From Streptomyces sparsogenes (GTDB lineage: Bacteria; Actinomycetota; Actinomycetes; Streptomycetales; Streptomycetaceae), in NCBI RefSeq assembly GCF_001704635.1, contig NZ_MAXF01000060.1:47233-111232 (forward strand): a DNA stretch of 64,000 nt, read 5' to 3'. The notes below the pieces were generated by a model. The model had not been told where the DNA came from, did not search any database, and saw nothing but the letters and a program-made list of their open reading frames with translations. The stretch's first letter is position 1. Each line of letters begins with the position of its first letter. The position numbers and the translations under genes are program-made. Below, in pieces: positions 9,090 through 17,620 of the stretch.

Positions 9090-10339
9090 GCACGACCCCG
9101 AACACCCAGCCGGAACCCCTGTCCCCGATCTCCCGGCGCCGCCTGCTGGGCACGGCCGGCGCCGTCGGCGCCGCCGGGCTCGTCGCGGGCGGCGCGGCCG
9201 GGGCGTACGCCTCCGAGACGGCCCGCAGCGAGCCCGACCCGCTCAGCTCCCTCGGCTCGACCGCCGAGCCCTTCCACGGCGATCACCAGGCGGGCATCAC
9301 CACCCCCCTCCAGGCGCACGGCCATCTGGTCGCCCTCGACCTGGCGCCCGGCGCGGACCGCAAGGCGGCCGCCGCCCTGCTGCGCCGCTGGTCGAAGACG
9401 GCCGAGGAGCTGACGGCGGGCCGGGCCCCGGCGGACGACACGGGCATCGCGCTGGACGCGGGACCGGCGTCGCTGACCGTCACCTTCGGCTTCGGCCGGA
9501 CCTTCTTCGGCAAGGTGGGGCTGAAGGACCGGCTGCCCGAGGCGCTGGCGCCGCTCCCCGACTTCTCCGCGGACGCGCTCGACCCCAGGCGCAGCAACGG
9601 CGACCTGTGGCTGCAGATCGGCGCGAACGACGGACTGGTCGCCTTCCACGCGCTGCGCGCGCTGCAGCGCGAGGCGCGGGGGGCGGCCCGGGTGCGCTGG
9701 CAGATGAACGGCTTCAACCGCACGCCCGGAGCGACCTCCCGCCCCATGACCGCCCGCAACCTGATGGGGCAGATCGACGGCACCAACAACCCCAAGCCCA
9801 CGGACGACGACTTCGACCAGCGGGTCTTCGTCCCCGCGAAGGGTCAGCCGGCGTGGATGGCGGGCGGCTCGTACGCGGTCGTGCGGCGGATCCGGATGCT
9901 CCTCGACTCCTGGGACCACCTCTCCCCGGAGCGGCAGGAGAAGGTGATCGGCCGCCGCAAGTCGGACGGCGCCCCGCTGTCCGGCGGCACCGAGACCACC
10001 CCGGTCCGGCTGGACAAGGTGAACGCGGACGGATCGCTGGCCATCGCCGGCGACGCGCACGTACGGGTCGCCGCGCCCGCCTCGAACCAGGGCGCGGCGA
10101 TGCTGCGCCGCCCCTTCTCGTACCACGACGGCTTCCGGGAGGACGGCGCGCCGGACGCCGGGCTGCTGTTCATCGCCTGGCAGGCGGATCCGATGAAGGG
10201 CTTCGTGCCGGTGCAGCGGAAGCTGGACCGGGGCGACGGGCTGTCGCGCTTCCTGCGGCACGAGGCGAGCGCGCTGTTCGCGGTGCCGGGCGGCTGCGTT
10301 CCGGGGGAGTACGTCGGTCAGGCACTCTTGGAAGGGTGA
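9086..10339 (+). CDS. dtpA: DtpA, Tat-exported DyP-type heme peroxidase
   Basis: 417 residues. A twin-arginine signal (SRRRLLGTAG, residues 16-25) exports the folded protein. The DyP signature GxxDG appears as GQIDGTNNP, with distal Asp231; Arg342 (RRPFSYHDG) is the distal arginine and His325 (DAHVR) the probable proximal heme ligand. In S. lividans the orthologue is cotranscribed with sco/ecuC and works with them in copper-dependent maturation of GlxA and aerial development. ATG 9086 overlaps the copCD stop by four bases. Length is normal for the Streptomyces DtpA group. Confidence 0.95.
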   Translation: MSTTPNTQPEPLSPISRRRLLGTAGAVGAAGLVAGGAAGAYASETARSEPDPLSSLGSTAEPFHGDHQAGITTPLQAHGHLVALDLAPGADRKAAAALLRRWSKTAEELTAGRAPADDTGIALDAGPASLTVTFGFGRTFFGKVGLKDRLPEALAPLPDFSADALDPRRSNGDLWLQIGANDGLVAFHALRALQREARGAARVRWQMNGFNRTPGATSRPMTARNLMGQIDGTNNPKPTDDDFDQRVFVPAKGQPAWMAGGSYAVVRRIRMLLDSWDHLSPERQEKVIGRRKSDGAPLSGGTETTPVRLDKVNADGSLAIAGDAHVRVAAPASNQGAAMLRRPFSYHDGFREDGAPDAGLLFIAWQADPMKGFVPVQRKLDRGDGLSRFLRHEASALFAVPGGCVPGEYVGQALLEG

Positions 10340-10406
10340 ACCGCCGCGCCTTCGGCCGGGCGCTGGGTATCGTGACGGTTCTCGTCCGTTCCAGGGAGTC
10401 AGCGTG

Positions 10407-11342
10407 ATGTCGGCCAGCCGCTATACCTATCTCGGTCCCGAGGGCACCTTCACGGAGGCCGCCCTGCGGTCGCTGCCGGAGGCCGCCACCCGGGAGCTGA
10501 CGCCCATGGTGTCGGTGCCGACGACGCTCGACGCCGTGCGGTCGGGGGCGGCGGCGGCCGCGCTGGTGCCCATCGAGAACTCGGTGGAGGGCGGGGTGAC
10601 CGCCACGCTCGACGAGCTGGCCACCGGTGAGCCGCTGATGATCTACCGCGAGGTGCTGCTGCCGATCGCCTTCGCGCTGCTGGTGCGGCCGGGCACAAAG
10701 CTCACCGAGCTGAAGACGGTGACCGGTCATCCGGTGGCCCAGCCGCAGGTCAGGAAGTGGCTGGCGGCCAATCTCCCGGACGCCGTGTGGGAGTCGGCCG
10801 CCTCCAACGCGGACGGCGCGCGGCTGGTGCAGGAGGGCCGCTACGACGGGGCGTTCGCCGGGGAGTTCGCGGCGCCGACGTACGGCCTGGAACCCCTGGT
10901 CACCGACATCCACGACGCGCAGAACGCGGCGACCCGCTTCGTGCTGGTCGGCCGCCCGGCGCGGCCCGCCGCCCGGACGGGTGCGGACAAGACGTCCGTG
11001 GTGATCTGGCTCGGCGCCGACCATCCGGGTGCGCTGCTGGAGCTGCTCCAGGAGTTCGCGGCGCGCGGCGTCAACCTGGTGCGCATCGAGTCACGCCCGA
11101 CGGGTGAGGGCATCGGCCGTTACTTCTTCTCGGTGGACCTCGAGGGGCACATCACGGACCGCAGGGTCGGATCGGCCCTGATGGGGCTGAAGCGGATCTG
11201 CCCGAACGTGCGGTTCCTGGGCTCGTACCCGCGGGCCGGCGTCAAGCCGTCGGACATGTCCCCGCTGCGCCACGGGACCGCGGACGAGGACTTCGCGGCG
11301 GCGGACGAGTGGCTGGCCCGCTGCCAGGACGGCCGGGTCTGA
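10407..11342 (+). CDS. pheA: Prephenate dehydratase
   Basis: 311 residues. Converts prephenate to phenylpyruvate in phenylalanine synthesis. The catalytic domain opens with YTYLGPEGTFTEAAL and carries the conserved TRF motif (NAATRFVLVG). The C-terminal ACT domain (TSVVIWLGADHPGALLELL) holds the ESRP motif that binds phenylalanine for feedback inhibition (VRIESRPTGEG). No chorismate mutase domain is fused. AGGGAG at 10393-10398 is eight bases from ATG 10407; a GTG three bases earlier is also possible. About 65 bases separate it from dtpA. Confidence 0.96.
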   Translation: MSASRYTYLGPEGTFTEAALRSLPEAATRELTPMVSVPTTLDAVRSGAAAAALVPIENSVEGGVTATLDELATGEPLMIYREVLLPIAFALLVRPGTKLTELKTVTGHPVAQPQVRKWLAANLPDAVWESAASNADGARLVQEGRYDGAFAGEFAAPTYGLEPLVTDIHDAQNAATRFVLVGRPARPAARTGADKTSVVIWLGADHPGALLELLQEFAARGVNLVRIESRPTGEGIGRYFFSVDLEGHITDRRVGSALMGLKRICPNVRFLGSYPRAGVKPSDMSPLRHGTADEDFAAADEWLARCQDGRV

Positions 11343-11355
11343 GACCCACCGTCTT

Positions 11356-11419
11356 GGGGCCTCGGGCCCGGTGCCTGCGGGCCCGGCGCCTGCCGTCCCG
11401 GGGCCTCGGGCCCGGTGCC
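11356..11419 (+). repeat. 20-bp direct repeat, two copies, after pheA
   Basis: GGGGCCTCGGGCCCGGTGCC occurs at 11356-11375 and again at 11400-11419, a 44-base period. The GGGCCC cores are self-complementary, so the pair may fold as a terminator behind pheA. Between the copies is a related degenerate unit. Confidence 0.7.
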
Positions 11420-11448
11420 CGGCGTCTCGGGCTTCCGGCCCGACAGAG

Positions 11449-11457
11449 TTATCCACA
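11449..11457 (+). promoter_or_regulatory. DnaA box, TTATCCACA
   Basis: Exact match to the general 9-base DnaA box on the plus strand. A further near match, TGGGGACAA (minus-strand TTGTCCCCA), follows at 11474-11482. Confidence 0.6.
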
Positions 11458-11706
11458 GGCGCGGGGCGCGGGCTGGGGACAAGTCGACACATCAACCCGG
11501 CGTAATCGACACATCACCCAGCTCGCCCCAACCCGCCTACCCCCACCCACTCACCCTCACGTCATCACTTTTCCCCCGACCGACTCCCCGGAGTGAGCGA
11601 ATCCCACCCGGAAGAGTGTGTGAACGAGGCTTGAGAGGGGAATCCTGCGCCGAGCACTTCGCGTACCAGATGATCAGCCCGACATCCACAGAACTCACAC
11701 ACAGCC

Positions 11707-11715
11707 TGTGGATAA
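11707..11715 (-). promoter_or_regulatory. DnaA box, TTATCCACA on the minus strand
   Basis: TGTGGATAA on the plus strand is the exact complement of TTATCCACA. It lies 258 bases after the first box and 23 bases before the next one, in the same orientation as that one. Confidence 0.6.
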
Positions 11716-11737
11716 CCTGCGCCACCGCGCCCCGGCC

Positions 11738-11746
11738 TGTGGACAA
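11738..11746 (-). promoter_or_regulatory. DnaA box, TTGTCCACA on the minus strand
   Basis: TGTGGACAA on the plus strand is the exact complement of TTGTCCACA, the form most used in Streptomyces oriC. It is 31 bases (about three helical turns) from the box at 11707. Confidence 0.6.
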
Positions 11747-11961
11747 CGCGACGGTCAACTCCCCGTTCGCACAAGGAAAGCCGGACGCCGCGCCCGCCCA
11801 TGTGCCCCATTTCAGGGAATGCGCGCGCTTTCCTCGGCGATGCGCAGGCGCACACGGACAGGCCAATCCCCAGGAATGCCTATCACCACAAAAGCGAGCA
11901 AAGCATGAGGCAAGGGAATATCGCGTCGAGCACCGGATGTGCACACCGGTAACCTGGTGGC

Positions 11962-13239
11962 GTGATTGACCTTCGCCTGCTCCGTGAGGACCCCGACCGT
12001 GTGCGCGCCTCCCAGCGTGCCCGTGGAGAGGACGTCGCCCTTGTCGACGCGCTGCTCTCCGCCGACGAGCGGCGCAGGTCGTCCAGCGTCCGCTTCGACG
12101 AGCTGCGCGCCGAGCAGAAGGCGCTCGGCAAGCTCATCCCCAAGGCCTCCGGCGACGAGAAGGCGGAGCTGCTGAAGAAGGCGGGCGAGCTGTCCGCCGC
12201 GGTGAAGGCCGCCGACGCCGCGCAGGACGAGGCCGCGGAGGAGACCCAGCGGCTGCTGCTCCAGCTCGGCAATCTGGTCCACCCGGACGTGCCCATCGGC
12301 GGCGAGGACGACTTCGTCGTCCTGGAGACGGTCGGCACCCCGCGCGACTTCGCGGCCGAGGGCATCACCCCCAAGGACCACCTGGAGCTCGGCGAGCTGC
12401 TCGGCGCCATCGACACCGAGCGCGGCGCCAAGGTGTCCGGCTCGCGCTTCTACTACCTGACGGGCGTCGGCGCCCTGCTCGAGCTGGCGCTGGTCAACGC
12501 GGCGATGGCGCAGGCCACCGCGGCGGGCTTCACCCCCGTCCTCACCCCGGCCCTGGTCAAGCCCAAGGCCATGGAGGGCACCGGCTTCCTCGGCCAGGCC
12601 GCGGACGACGTCTACCACCTCGACAAGGACGACCTCTTCCTGGTCGGCACCTCCGAGGTCCCGCTCGCCGCGTACCACATGGACGAGATCCTGGACGCGG
12701 CCGAACTGCCGCGCCGCTACGCCGGGTTCTCCTCCTGCTTCCGCCGCGAGGCCGGCTCGTACGGCAAGGACACCCGCGGCATCTTCCGGGTGCACCAGTT
12801 CGACAAGGTCGAGATGTTCGTCTACACGACGCCGGAGGAGGCCGAGGCCGAGCACCAGCGGCTGCTGGAGTGGGAGAAGCAGTGGCTGACCTCGCTCGAG
12901 CTGCCCTTCCGGGTGGTCGACCTGGCCTCGGCCGACCTGGGCGCCTCGGCCACGCGGAAGTTCGACTGCGAGGCCTGGATCCCGACCCAGGGCAAGTACC
13001 GCGAGCTGACCTCGACCTCCAACACGACCGAGTTCCAGTCCCGGCGGCTGTCGATCCGGATGCGCGAGGACAAGCGGGTACGGCCGCTGGCGACGCTCAA
13101 CGGCACGCTGTGCGCGGTCACGCGCACCATCGTCGCCCTGCTGGAGAACCACCAGCAGGCCGACGGGTCGGTGCGGGTGCCCGAGGTCCTGCGCCCCTAC
13201 CTGGGCGGGCGTGAGGTCCTGGAGCCGGTCGCCCGATGA
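11962..13239 (+). CDS. serS: Seryl-tRNA synthetase
   Basis: 425 residues, class II aminoacyl-tRNA synthetase that charges tRNA-Ser. The N-terminal coiled-coil arm that reaches the tRNA long variable arm spans about residues 30-100. Motif 2 is visible as [26 protein letters not shown], read in two parts, and motif 3 near [19 protein letters not shown]. The serine pocket [10 protein letters not shown] is intact. GTG start at 11962 with only a weak GGTGG upstream, so translation may begin from a short leader. Overlaps the downstream HAD gene by four bases (ATGA), suggesting cotranslation. Confidence 0.97.
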   Translation: MIDLRLLREDPDRVRASQRARGEDVALVDALLSADERRRSSSVRFDELRAEQKALGKLIPKASGDEKAELLKKAGELSAAVKAADAAQDEAAEETQRLLLQLGNLVHPDVPIGGEDDFVVLETVGTPRDFAAEGITPKDHLELGELLGAIDTERGAKVSGSRFYYLTGVGALLELALVNAAMAQATAAGFTPVLTPALVKPKAMEGTGFLGQAADDVYHLDKDDLFLVGTSEVPLAAYHMDEILDAAELPRRYAGFSSCFRREAGSYGKDTRGIFRVHQFDKVEMFVYTTPEEAEAEHQRLLEWEKQWLTSLELPFRVVDLASADLGASATRKFDCEAWIPTQGKYRELTSTSNTTEFQSRRLSIRMREDKRVRPLATLNGTLCAVTRTIVALLENHQQADGSVRVPEVLRPYLGGREVLEPVAR

Positions 13240-14054
13240 GTGAGCCGGCTCTCCCCTACCGGCTCATCGCCACCGATCTCGACGGGACCCTGCTGCGCGA
13301 CGACCACACGGTCTCCGAGCGCACCCGGGCGGCGCTCGCCGCGGCCACCGCGGCGGGCGCGGCGCACATCGTGGTCACCGGGCGCACGGTGCCGGTGGCC
13401 CGGCGCATCCTCGACGACCTCGACTACCGGGGGCTCGCGGTGTGCGCGCAGGGCGCGCAGGTCTACCACGCGGGCGAGCACCGGCTGCTGACCTCGGTGA
13501 CGCTGGACCGGCAGCTGGGCGCGCTGGCCCTGGAGAAGATCGAGTCGGAGGTCGGCCCGCTGTTCCTGGCCGTGGCCCGGGACGGTCTCGACGGCAAGGT
13601 GCTGTTCGGGCCCGGGTATCGGGTGCACCCCGCGGAGCGGGCGGCCCGGCCGCTCGACGACCGGGCCGGCCTGTGGTCCGCCCCCGTCAGCAAGCTCTAC
13701 ATCCAGCACGCGCGGCTGGGCGACGACGAGCTGGCCGAGGCGGCGCGGGTGGCCGCGGGCGGCCTGGTGGGGGTGACCCTGGCGGGCGCGGGGCTGGTGG
13801 AGCTGTTGCCGCTGGGGCTGACCAAGGCGACGGGCCTGTCGCTGGCCGCCCGCCGCCTCGGGATGACCGCGGCCGACACCATCGCCTTCGGCGACATGCC
13901 CAACGACATAGCGATGCTCCAGTGGGCGGCCCACGGCGTGGCGATGGCGGGGGCGCACCCGGCGCTGAAGGCCGTGGCCGACGAGGTCACCGCGTCCAAC
14001 GGCGAGGACGGCATCGCCCTCGTGCTGGAGCGGCTGCTCAGCCCAGGGCCTTGA
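13236..14054 (+). CDS. Cof-type HAD hydrolase
   Basis: 272 residues. HAD motif I is [10 protein letters not shown], motif II VVTGR, the catalytic lysine region [11 protein letters not shown] and motif [13 protein letters not shown], with a C2B cap between motifs II and III. Members dephosphorylate small metabolites such as sugar phosphates or FMN and PLP; the substrate cannot be told from sequence. Starts inside the serS stop, so it depends on serS translation. Its end overlaps the convergent phospholipase gene by 17 bases. A related enzyme is encoded at 26277. Confidence 0.92.
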   Translation: MSEPALPYRLIATDLDGTLLRDDHTVSERTRAALAAATAAGAAHIVVTGRTVPVARRILDDLDYRGLAVCAQGAQVYHAGEHRLLTSVTLDRQLGALALEKIESEVGPLFLAVARDGLDGKVLFGPGYRVHPAERAARPLDDRAGLWSAPVSKLYIQHARLGDDELAEAARVAAGGLVGVTLAGAGLVELLPLGLTKATGLSLAARRLGMTAADTIAFGDMPNDIAMLQWAAHGVAMAGAHPALKAVADEVTASNGEDGIALVLERLLSPGP

Positions 14055-14490
14055 CCGCCTGGTAGTACGTCCAGGCGGTGCTGTTGCAGGCGGTCTTCTT
14101 CGCCCCGCTGTAGGCGCCGCACACCCGCTTGAGGTCCTCGTAGAAGGCGCTGTCGAGACGGGCCTTGTTCGCGTCGAAGGCGCCGACGGCCTTGTAGTTG
14201 CGGTAGCCGAAGTCATGGCGGGCGCAGGCGGTCTGGAACGGGAAGCCGAAGGGGTTGTCGGGGGACTTGCTGCAGTAGTCCGTCGTCCAGTTGAACTGGT
14301 ACGCGGACCAGGCGCCCTGGTTGTTGCGCGCCGCGAGCCAGGTGTTGTAGCTGCCGGCGCTCGTCTGGGTCCAGCTGGAGAGCACCTGCGACTTGTCCGC
14401 GGGTACGGCGGCGTGGGCGGGCCCGGAGAGGGCCACGGTGGCGGCCGCGGCGACCGCGGTGGCGGCGAGGCTCGTGGCGAGACGACGCAT
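14038..14490 (-). CDS. Secreted prokaryotic phospholipase A2
   Basis: 150 residues. A Sec signal peptide ends near GPAHA. The mature part has the prokaryotic PLA2 signature CARHDFGYRNY, with catalytic His92 and Asp93, and four cysteines (73, 89, 124, 135) fit for the two family disulfides. It hydrolyses the sn-2 ester of phospholipids, with calcium bound by the DY region. ATG 14490 is chosen because GGAGGA lies just upstream; a longer frame adds 38 residues that would bury the signal peptide. Closely resembles the S. violaceoruber enzyme in size and motif order. Confidence 0.92.
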   Translation of the reverse strand: MRRLATSLAATAVAAAATVALSGPAHAAVPADKSQVLSSWTQTSAGSYNTWLAARNNQGAWSAYQFNWTTDYCSKSPDNPFGFPFQTACARHDFGYRNYKAVGAFDANKARLDSAFYEDLKRVCGAYSGAKKTACNSTAWTYYQAVKALG

Positions 14491-14630
14491 CGGTTCCTCC
14501 GATGTCTCTGACGGCGCTTCATATATCGCCGTAGGGAAGGGAGATGGCGCGAGTACGAGGCGGTGCGCGTGGTGCACGCCAAGACTTCGGCAGGTCCCTG
14601 ACAACCGTCAAGATTCATTGAGTCGTCTGC

Positions 14631-14645
14631 TTGAACAGAGTTCAA
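14631..14645. promoter_or_regulatory. Inverted repeat upstream of the phospholipase gene
   Basis: TTGAAC-AGA-GTTCAA is a perfect 6-3-6 inverted repeat, 141 bases before the phospholipase start. A second, smaller element TGAC-AACC-GTCA sits at about 14599-14610 on the same side. Their position in an otherwise gene-free 214-base gap fits an operator or promoter for the phospholipase; no regulator is assigned. Confidence 0.4.
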
Positions 14646-14704
14646 CCACCGGGCTTTGGGAGATTCCTCCAAGTGGCCGTGTGATCAGCGCATTTGGCTC
14701 ATTC

Positions 14705-15727
14705 TCAGGGGCCGCGCCGCGCCGGGCCGCGCGGCGACAGCAGCAGCGGGCCCGGTCCCTTGATCCGGCGGATCGTCGGGGAGGTCTCCATGCCCCGCAC
14801 CCCCGGCAGCGCGGCGACCCGCGTGGTCAGATAGTCGTACAGGCCTCGTACGTCCCGGCACACCACAATCGCCAGCAGATTGTGCGGCCCGGTGGTCGCA
14901 CAGGCGAAGGCCACCTCGGGGTGCGCGGCCACCGCCTCCCCGGCGGCCGCGAGCTCGGCGGGGGGCACCGACAGCCACAGCACGGCCGTGGAGCCGTGGC
15001 CGAACAGCCGTGGGTGGTAGTCGACGTCGAAGTAGAGCGTGCCGTCGGAGCGCAGTTCGGCCAGGCGGCGGCGCACCGTCGACTGCGACCAGCCCGTGGC
15101 GGCCACCAACTCGGCCAGCCCCGCCCGCCCGTCGCGCGCCAGCACGCCCAGCAGCCGCCGGTCGCCCTCGTCCAGCGCGACGGGAGGACCGGGCGGACGG
15201 GGCGAGACGGGATGGGTCAGCCGCTCGATCTGCCGGGGCGTCAGCATGCCGGACTTGCTGACCAGGCCCTCCGGCCCGCCGAAGTACTCGTGGAGCATGC
15301 AGTGCGCGGCCACCCCCACCACCCGCGGGGTGCGGGGCAGCTTGCGCAGCAGCAGGGCGTCGCTGTCCTCGCCGGACGCCGCGCGCGTGATGGCGGCGAT
15401 CTCGGTGCCACCGGACAGCAGGCTCACCCATGAGGTGTCGGGGCGGCGGGCCAGCGCCTCGGCCACCGACACGGCCGCGTCCGGGGCGCACTGCACCCGC
15501 ACCAGCCAGACGACCTCGCCGAGCGCGACGGGGTCGGTGAGCCCCAGCACCCGGATCGTCCCCGCCGTGCGCAGCCGGGTGTAGCGGCGCGCCACGGTCT
15601 GGTCGGAGACGCCGAGCACATCGGCGATCCGGCTGAACGGGGCCCGGCCGTCGAGCTGGAGGGCCTGGACGAGCTGCCGGTCCAGGTCGTCGTGGGCCTC
15701 GTGGGTGACCCGGGTGTCGGAATACAC
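14705..15727 (-). CDS. Lrp/AsnC-type regulator with two HTH-RAM modules
   Basis: 340 residues, twice the usual Lrp length. The first AsnC-type HTH is DRQLVQALQLDGRAPFSRIA plus VSDQTVARRYTRL, followed by an effector (RAM-like) domain. A second HTH lies near residue 195 (DRRLLGVLARDGRAGLAEL, then WSQSTVRRRLAEL) with its own RAM domain. The duplicated form is common in actinobacteria. It is read away from the drug exporter at 15867 with 139 bases between the starts, so that exporter is the likely target; the effector is unknown. GTG start. Confidence 0.88.
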   Translation of the reverse strand: MYSDTRVTHEAHDDLDRQLVQALQLDGRAPFSRIADVLGVSDQTVARRYTRLRTAGTIRVLGLTDPVALGEVVWLVRVQCAPDAAVSVAEALARRPDTSWVSLLSGGTEIAAITRAASGEDSDALLLRKLPRTPRVVGVAAHCMLHEYFGGPEGLVSKSGMLTPRQIERLTHPVSPRPPGPPVALDEGDRRLLGVLARDGRAGLAELVAATGWSQSTVRRRLAELRSDGTLYFDVDYHPRLFGHGSTAVLWLSVPPAELAAAGEAVAAHPEVAFACATTGPHNLLAIVVCRDVRGLYDYLTTRVAALPGVRGMETSPTIRRIKGPGPLLLSPRGPARRGP

Positions 15728-15866
15728 CGCGAAAGGTTACCTCTTGTCGGATCACGCCACCCGAGCCGCGCCGGCTGGAAGAGATCGGGACGACTGACGA
15801 CCGTGGACGTCACGGGGGGTACGGCGTCGGGCCGGGCCCCACTCGCTGTGGAACTCGGAGTTCGTC

Positions 15867-17420
15867 ATGCGGAGCAAATGGTGGCCGCTCGCGGCCATCA
15901 CCCTCGGCAATTTCATGCTGCTGATCGACGTCACGATCGTGAACTCGGCGCTGCCCCAGGTCGCGCAGGGCCTGGACGCCTCGTTCACCTCCCTCCAGTG
16001 GGTGATGGACATCTACGCGCTGGCGCTCGCCGCCCTGCTGATGGCCGCCGGTTCGGCGGCCGACCTCTTCGGCCGGCGCCGGCTGTACCTGCTCGGGCTG
16101 ACCGTCTTCGCCCTCTCCTCGCTGGCCTGCGGACTGGCCCCGGGCACCGGGGTGCTGATCGCCGCCCGCGGGGTGCAGGGCGTCGGGGCGGCGGCGATGT
16201 TCGCCACCACCACCCCGCTGCTGATGGCCACCTACACCGGCCGCGACCGCGGCGTCGCCTTCGGCGTGTGGGGCGGGACCAGCGGGGCGGCCGCGGCGGT
16301 CGGGCCGGTGCTCGGCGGGCTGCTGACCGAGTACGCCGACTGGCGGGCGATCTTCCTGGTCAATCTGCCGCTGACGGCGATCGCGGTGTGGATCACGCTC
16401 CGTACGGTCGGCGAGTCGCGCGGCGCCGCCGGCGCGCGGATCGACTGGCCGGGCGCCGCGTCCTTCACGCTGTGCGCCGGCGCTCTGACGTACGGGCTGA
16501 TGCGGGGCGGCGAGGAGGGCTGGTCCGAGGGCGGCACGGTCGCGTCGCTGGTGGCCTCCGCCCTCGCGCTGGTCGTGTTCGTCCTGGTGGAGCGCCGGAA
16601 GCGGCAGCCGCTGCTGGACCTGGGGCTGATGCGCCGCCCCACCTTCGCGGTGCTGATGGCGGCGGCCCTGCTGCTCCAGGCGGCCGCCTTCCCGTACCTC
16701 ACCTACGCGGGGATGTGGCTGCAGTCCGTCCTCGGCCTCAGCCCGGTGCAGGCCGGGCTCTCGGTGACCCCGATGGCGGGCATGGCGCTGATCGTCGGAG
16801 CGGCCGGCGGGCGGGTGCTGGAACGCGTCGCTCCGGGGCGTGCGCTCGGCGGCGGGCTGCTGCTGGTGAGCGCGGGGGCGCTGGTCACCACCGCGCTGCT
16901 GACGGCGGATTCCGACTGGACGGTCTTCGTCCCCGGGCTGCTGCTGGGCGGGCTCGGCATCGGCCTGGCCATGCCGGTCCTGGTGTCCGCCGCGCTCGGC
17001 GCGGCCCCGCCGGAGCGCGCCGGGATGGCCAGCGGCGCCGTGAACACCTTCCGCCAGCTGGGGTACGCGCTCGGGATCGCCGTCCTCGGCACCGTGTTCG
17101 CGACGCGGGTACGGGATGTCGTCGACGGCAGCGGAGCCGTCCCGGGGCGCGCCGCCGGGCAGGCGGCCGGCGCCATCAGCGGCGGCCACGCCGACGCGGT
17201 GATCACCGCCGCCCCGGCGGGGCGGGCGGCGGAGGCGAAGGCGCTGGTGCGGGAGTCCTTCGTGGCGGGGCTCGACCGCATCTGCCTGATATCCGGCGTC
17301 GCCGCGCTCGCGGCGGGCCTGCTGGTGCTGGCGGTCGTGCGCGGCGAGCCGGGCGCCCCGGCGAAGCCCGGCGCCCCGGCGGACAAGACCGCGCCCCCGG
17401 CGGAGCCGGCCCGTACCTGA
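15867..17420 (+). CDS. MFS drug exporter, DHA2 (14-helix) family
   Basis: 517 residues with about 14 hydrophobic segments. Motif A-like region is AAGSAADLFGRRRLYL, motif B RGVQGVGAAAMFAT and motif C GGTSGAAAAVGPVLGGLLTEY, typical of proton-driven drug exporters of the DHA2 group. A 70-residue polar insertion precedes the final helix and the C-terminus is an Ala/Pro/Lys-rich tail. Divergent from the double-AsnC regulator. GGAG lies upstream of the ATG. Substrate unknown. Confidence 0.92.
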   Translation: MRSKWWPLAAITLGNFMLLIDVTIVNSALPQVAQGLDASFTSLQWVMDIYALALAALLMAAGSAADLFGRRRLYLLGLTVFALSSLACGLAPGTGVLIAARGVQGVGAAAMFATTTPLLMATYTGRDRGVAFGVWGGTSGAAAAVGPVLGGLLTEYADWRAIFLVNLPLTAIAVWITLRTVGESRGAAGARIDWPGAASFTLCAGALTYGLMRGGEEGWSEGGTVASLVASALALVVFVLVERRKRQPLLDLGLMRRPTFAVLMAAALLLQAAAFPYLTYAGMWLQSVLGLSPVQAGLSVTPMAGMALIVGAAGGRVLERVAPGRALGGGLLLVSAGALVTTALLTADSDWTVFVPGLLLGGLGIGLAMPVLVSAALGAAPPERAGMASGAVNTFRQLGYALGIAVLGTVFATRVRDVVDGSGAVPGRAAGQAAGAISGGHADAVITAAPAGRAAEAKALVRESFVAGLDRICLISGVAALAAGLLVLAVVRGEPGAPAKPGAPADKTAPPAEPART

Positions 17421-17473
17421 GCCGGGCCCTCACCGAGCCGAGCCGGGCCCTCACCGAATCGGGCCCTCACCGA
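17419..17473 (+). repeat. Short direct repeats behind the DHA2 exporter
   Basis: The unit GAGCCGGGCCCTCACCGA occurs at 17419-17436 and 17440-17457, and a shortened copy (TCGGGCCCTCACCGA) at 17459-17473. It starts at the exporter stop codon. GGGCCC cores may form weak hairpins; it is probably neutral slippage. Confidence 0.6.
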
Positions 17474-17552
17474 ACCAAACCGAACCTGGCCGGGGCCGCG
17501 CGGAATCGCGGCCCCGGCCACGGGCGTACCCGCCGCCAAGGAAGGTGTACAC

Positions 17553-17568
17553 TGCAAACAGATTTGTA
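17553..17568. promoter_or_regulatory. Candidate operator before the FadR-type regulator
   Basis: TGCAAA-CAGA-TTTGTA is an imperfect inverted repeat (one mismatch between arms) placed 52 bases before the regulator start in an AT-richer patch. GntR-family proteins often bind their own promoters at such sites. No direct evidence of the binding protein. Confidence 0.4.
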
Positions 17569-17620
17569 GGATGACTGGGCAACCGGTCAGGGGCCGGGGC
17601 TGGCTTCGAAGGGGGTGCGC

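Larger units (their letters stand above)
11343..11961. other. 619-base noncoding region with DnaA-box-like cluster
   Basis: No gene is supported on either strand between pheA and serS: the small open frames here lack ribosome sites and family resemblance. After the GC-rich repeats, base composition drops toward AT compared with the neighbouring genes. It holds two perfect DnaA boxes of the general TTATCCACA type and one of the Streptomyces-preferred TTGTCCACA type, plus near matches (listed separately). The serS promoter must lie in the right part. Confidence 0.65.

Noticed and set aside
11610..11969. Small open frames in the pheA-serS gap as genes
   Set aside because: No ribosome sites, no recognisable protein, and they run across the DnaA boxes and the serS start.
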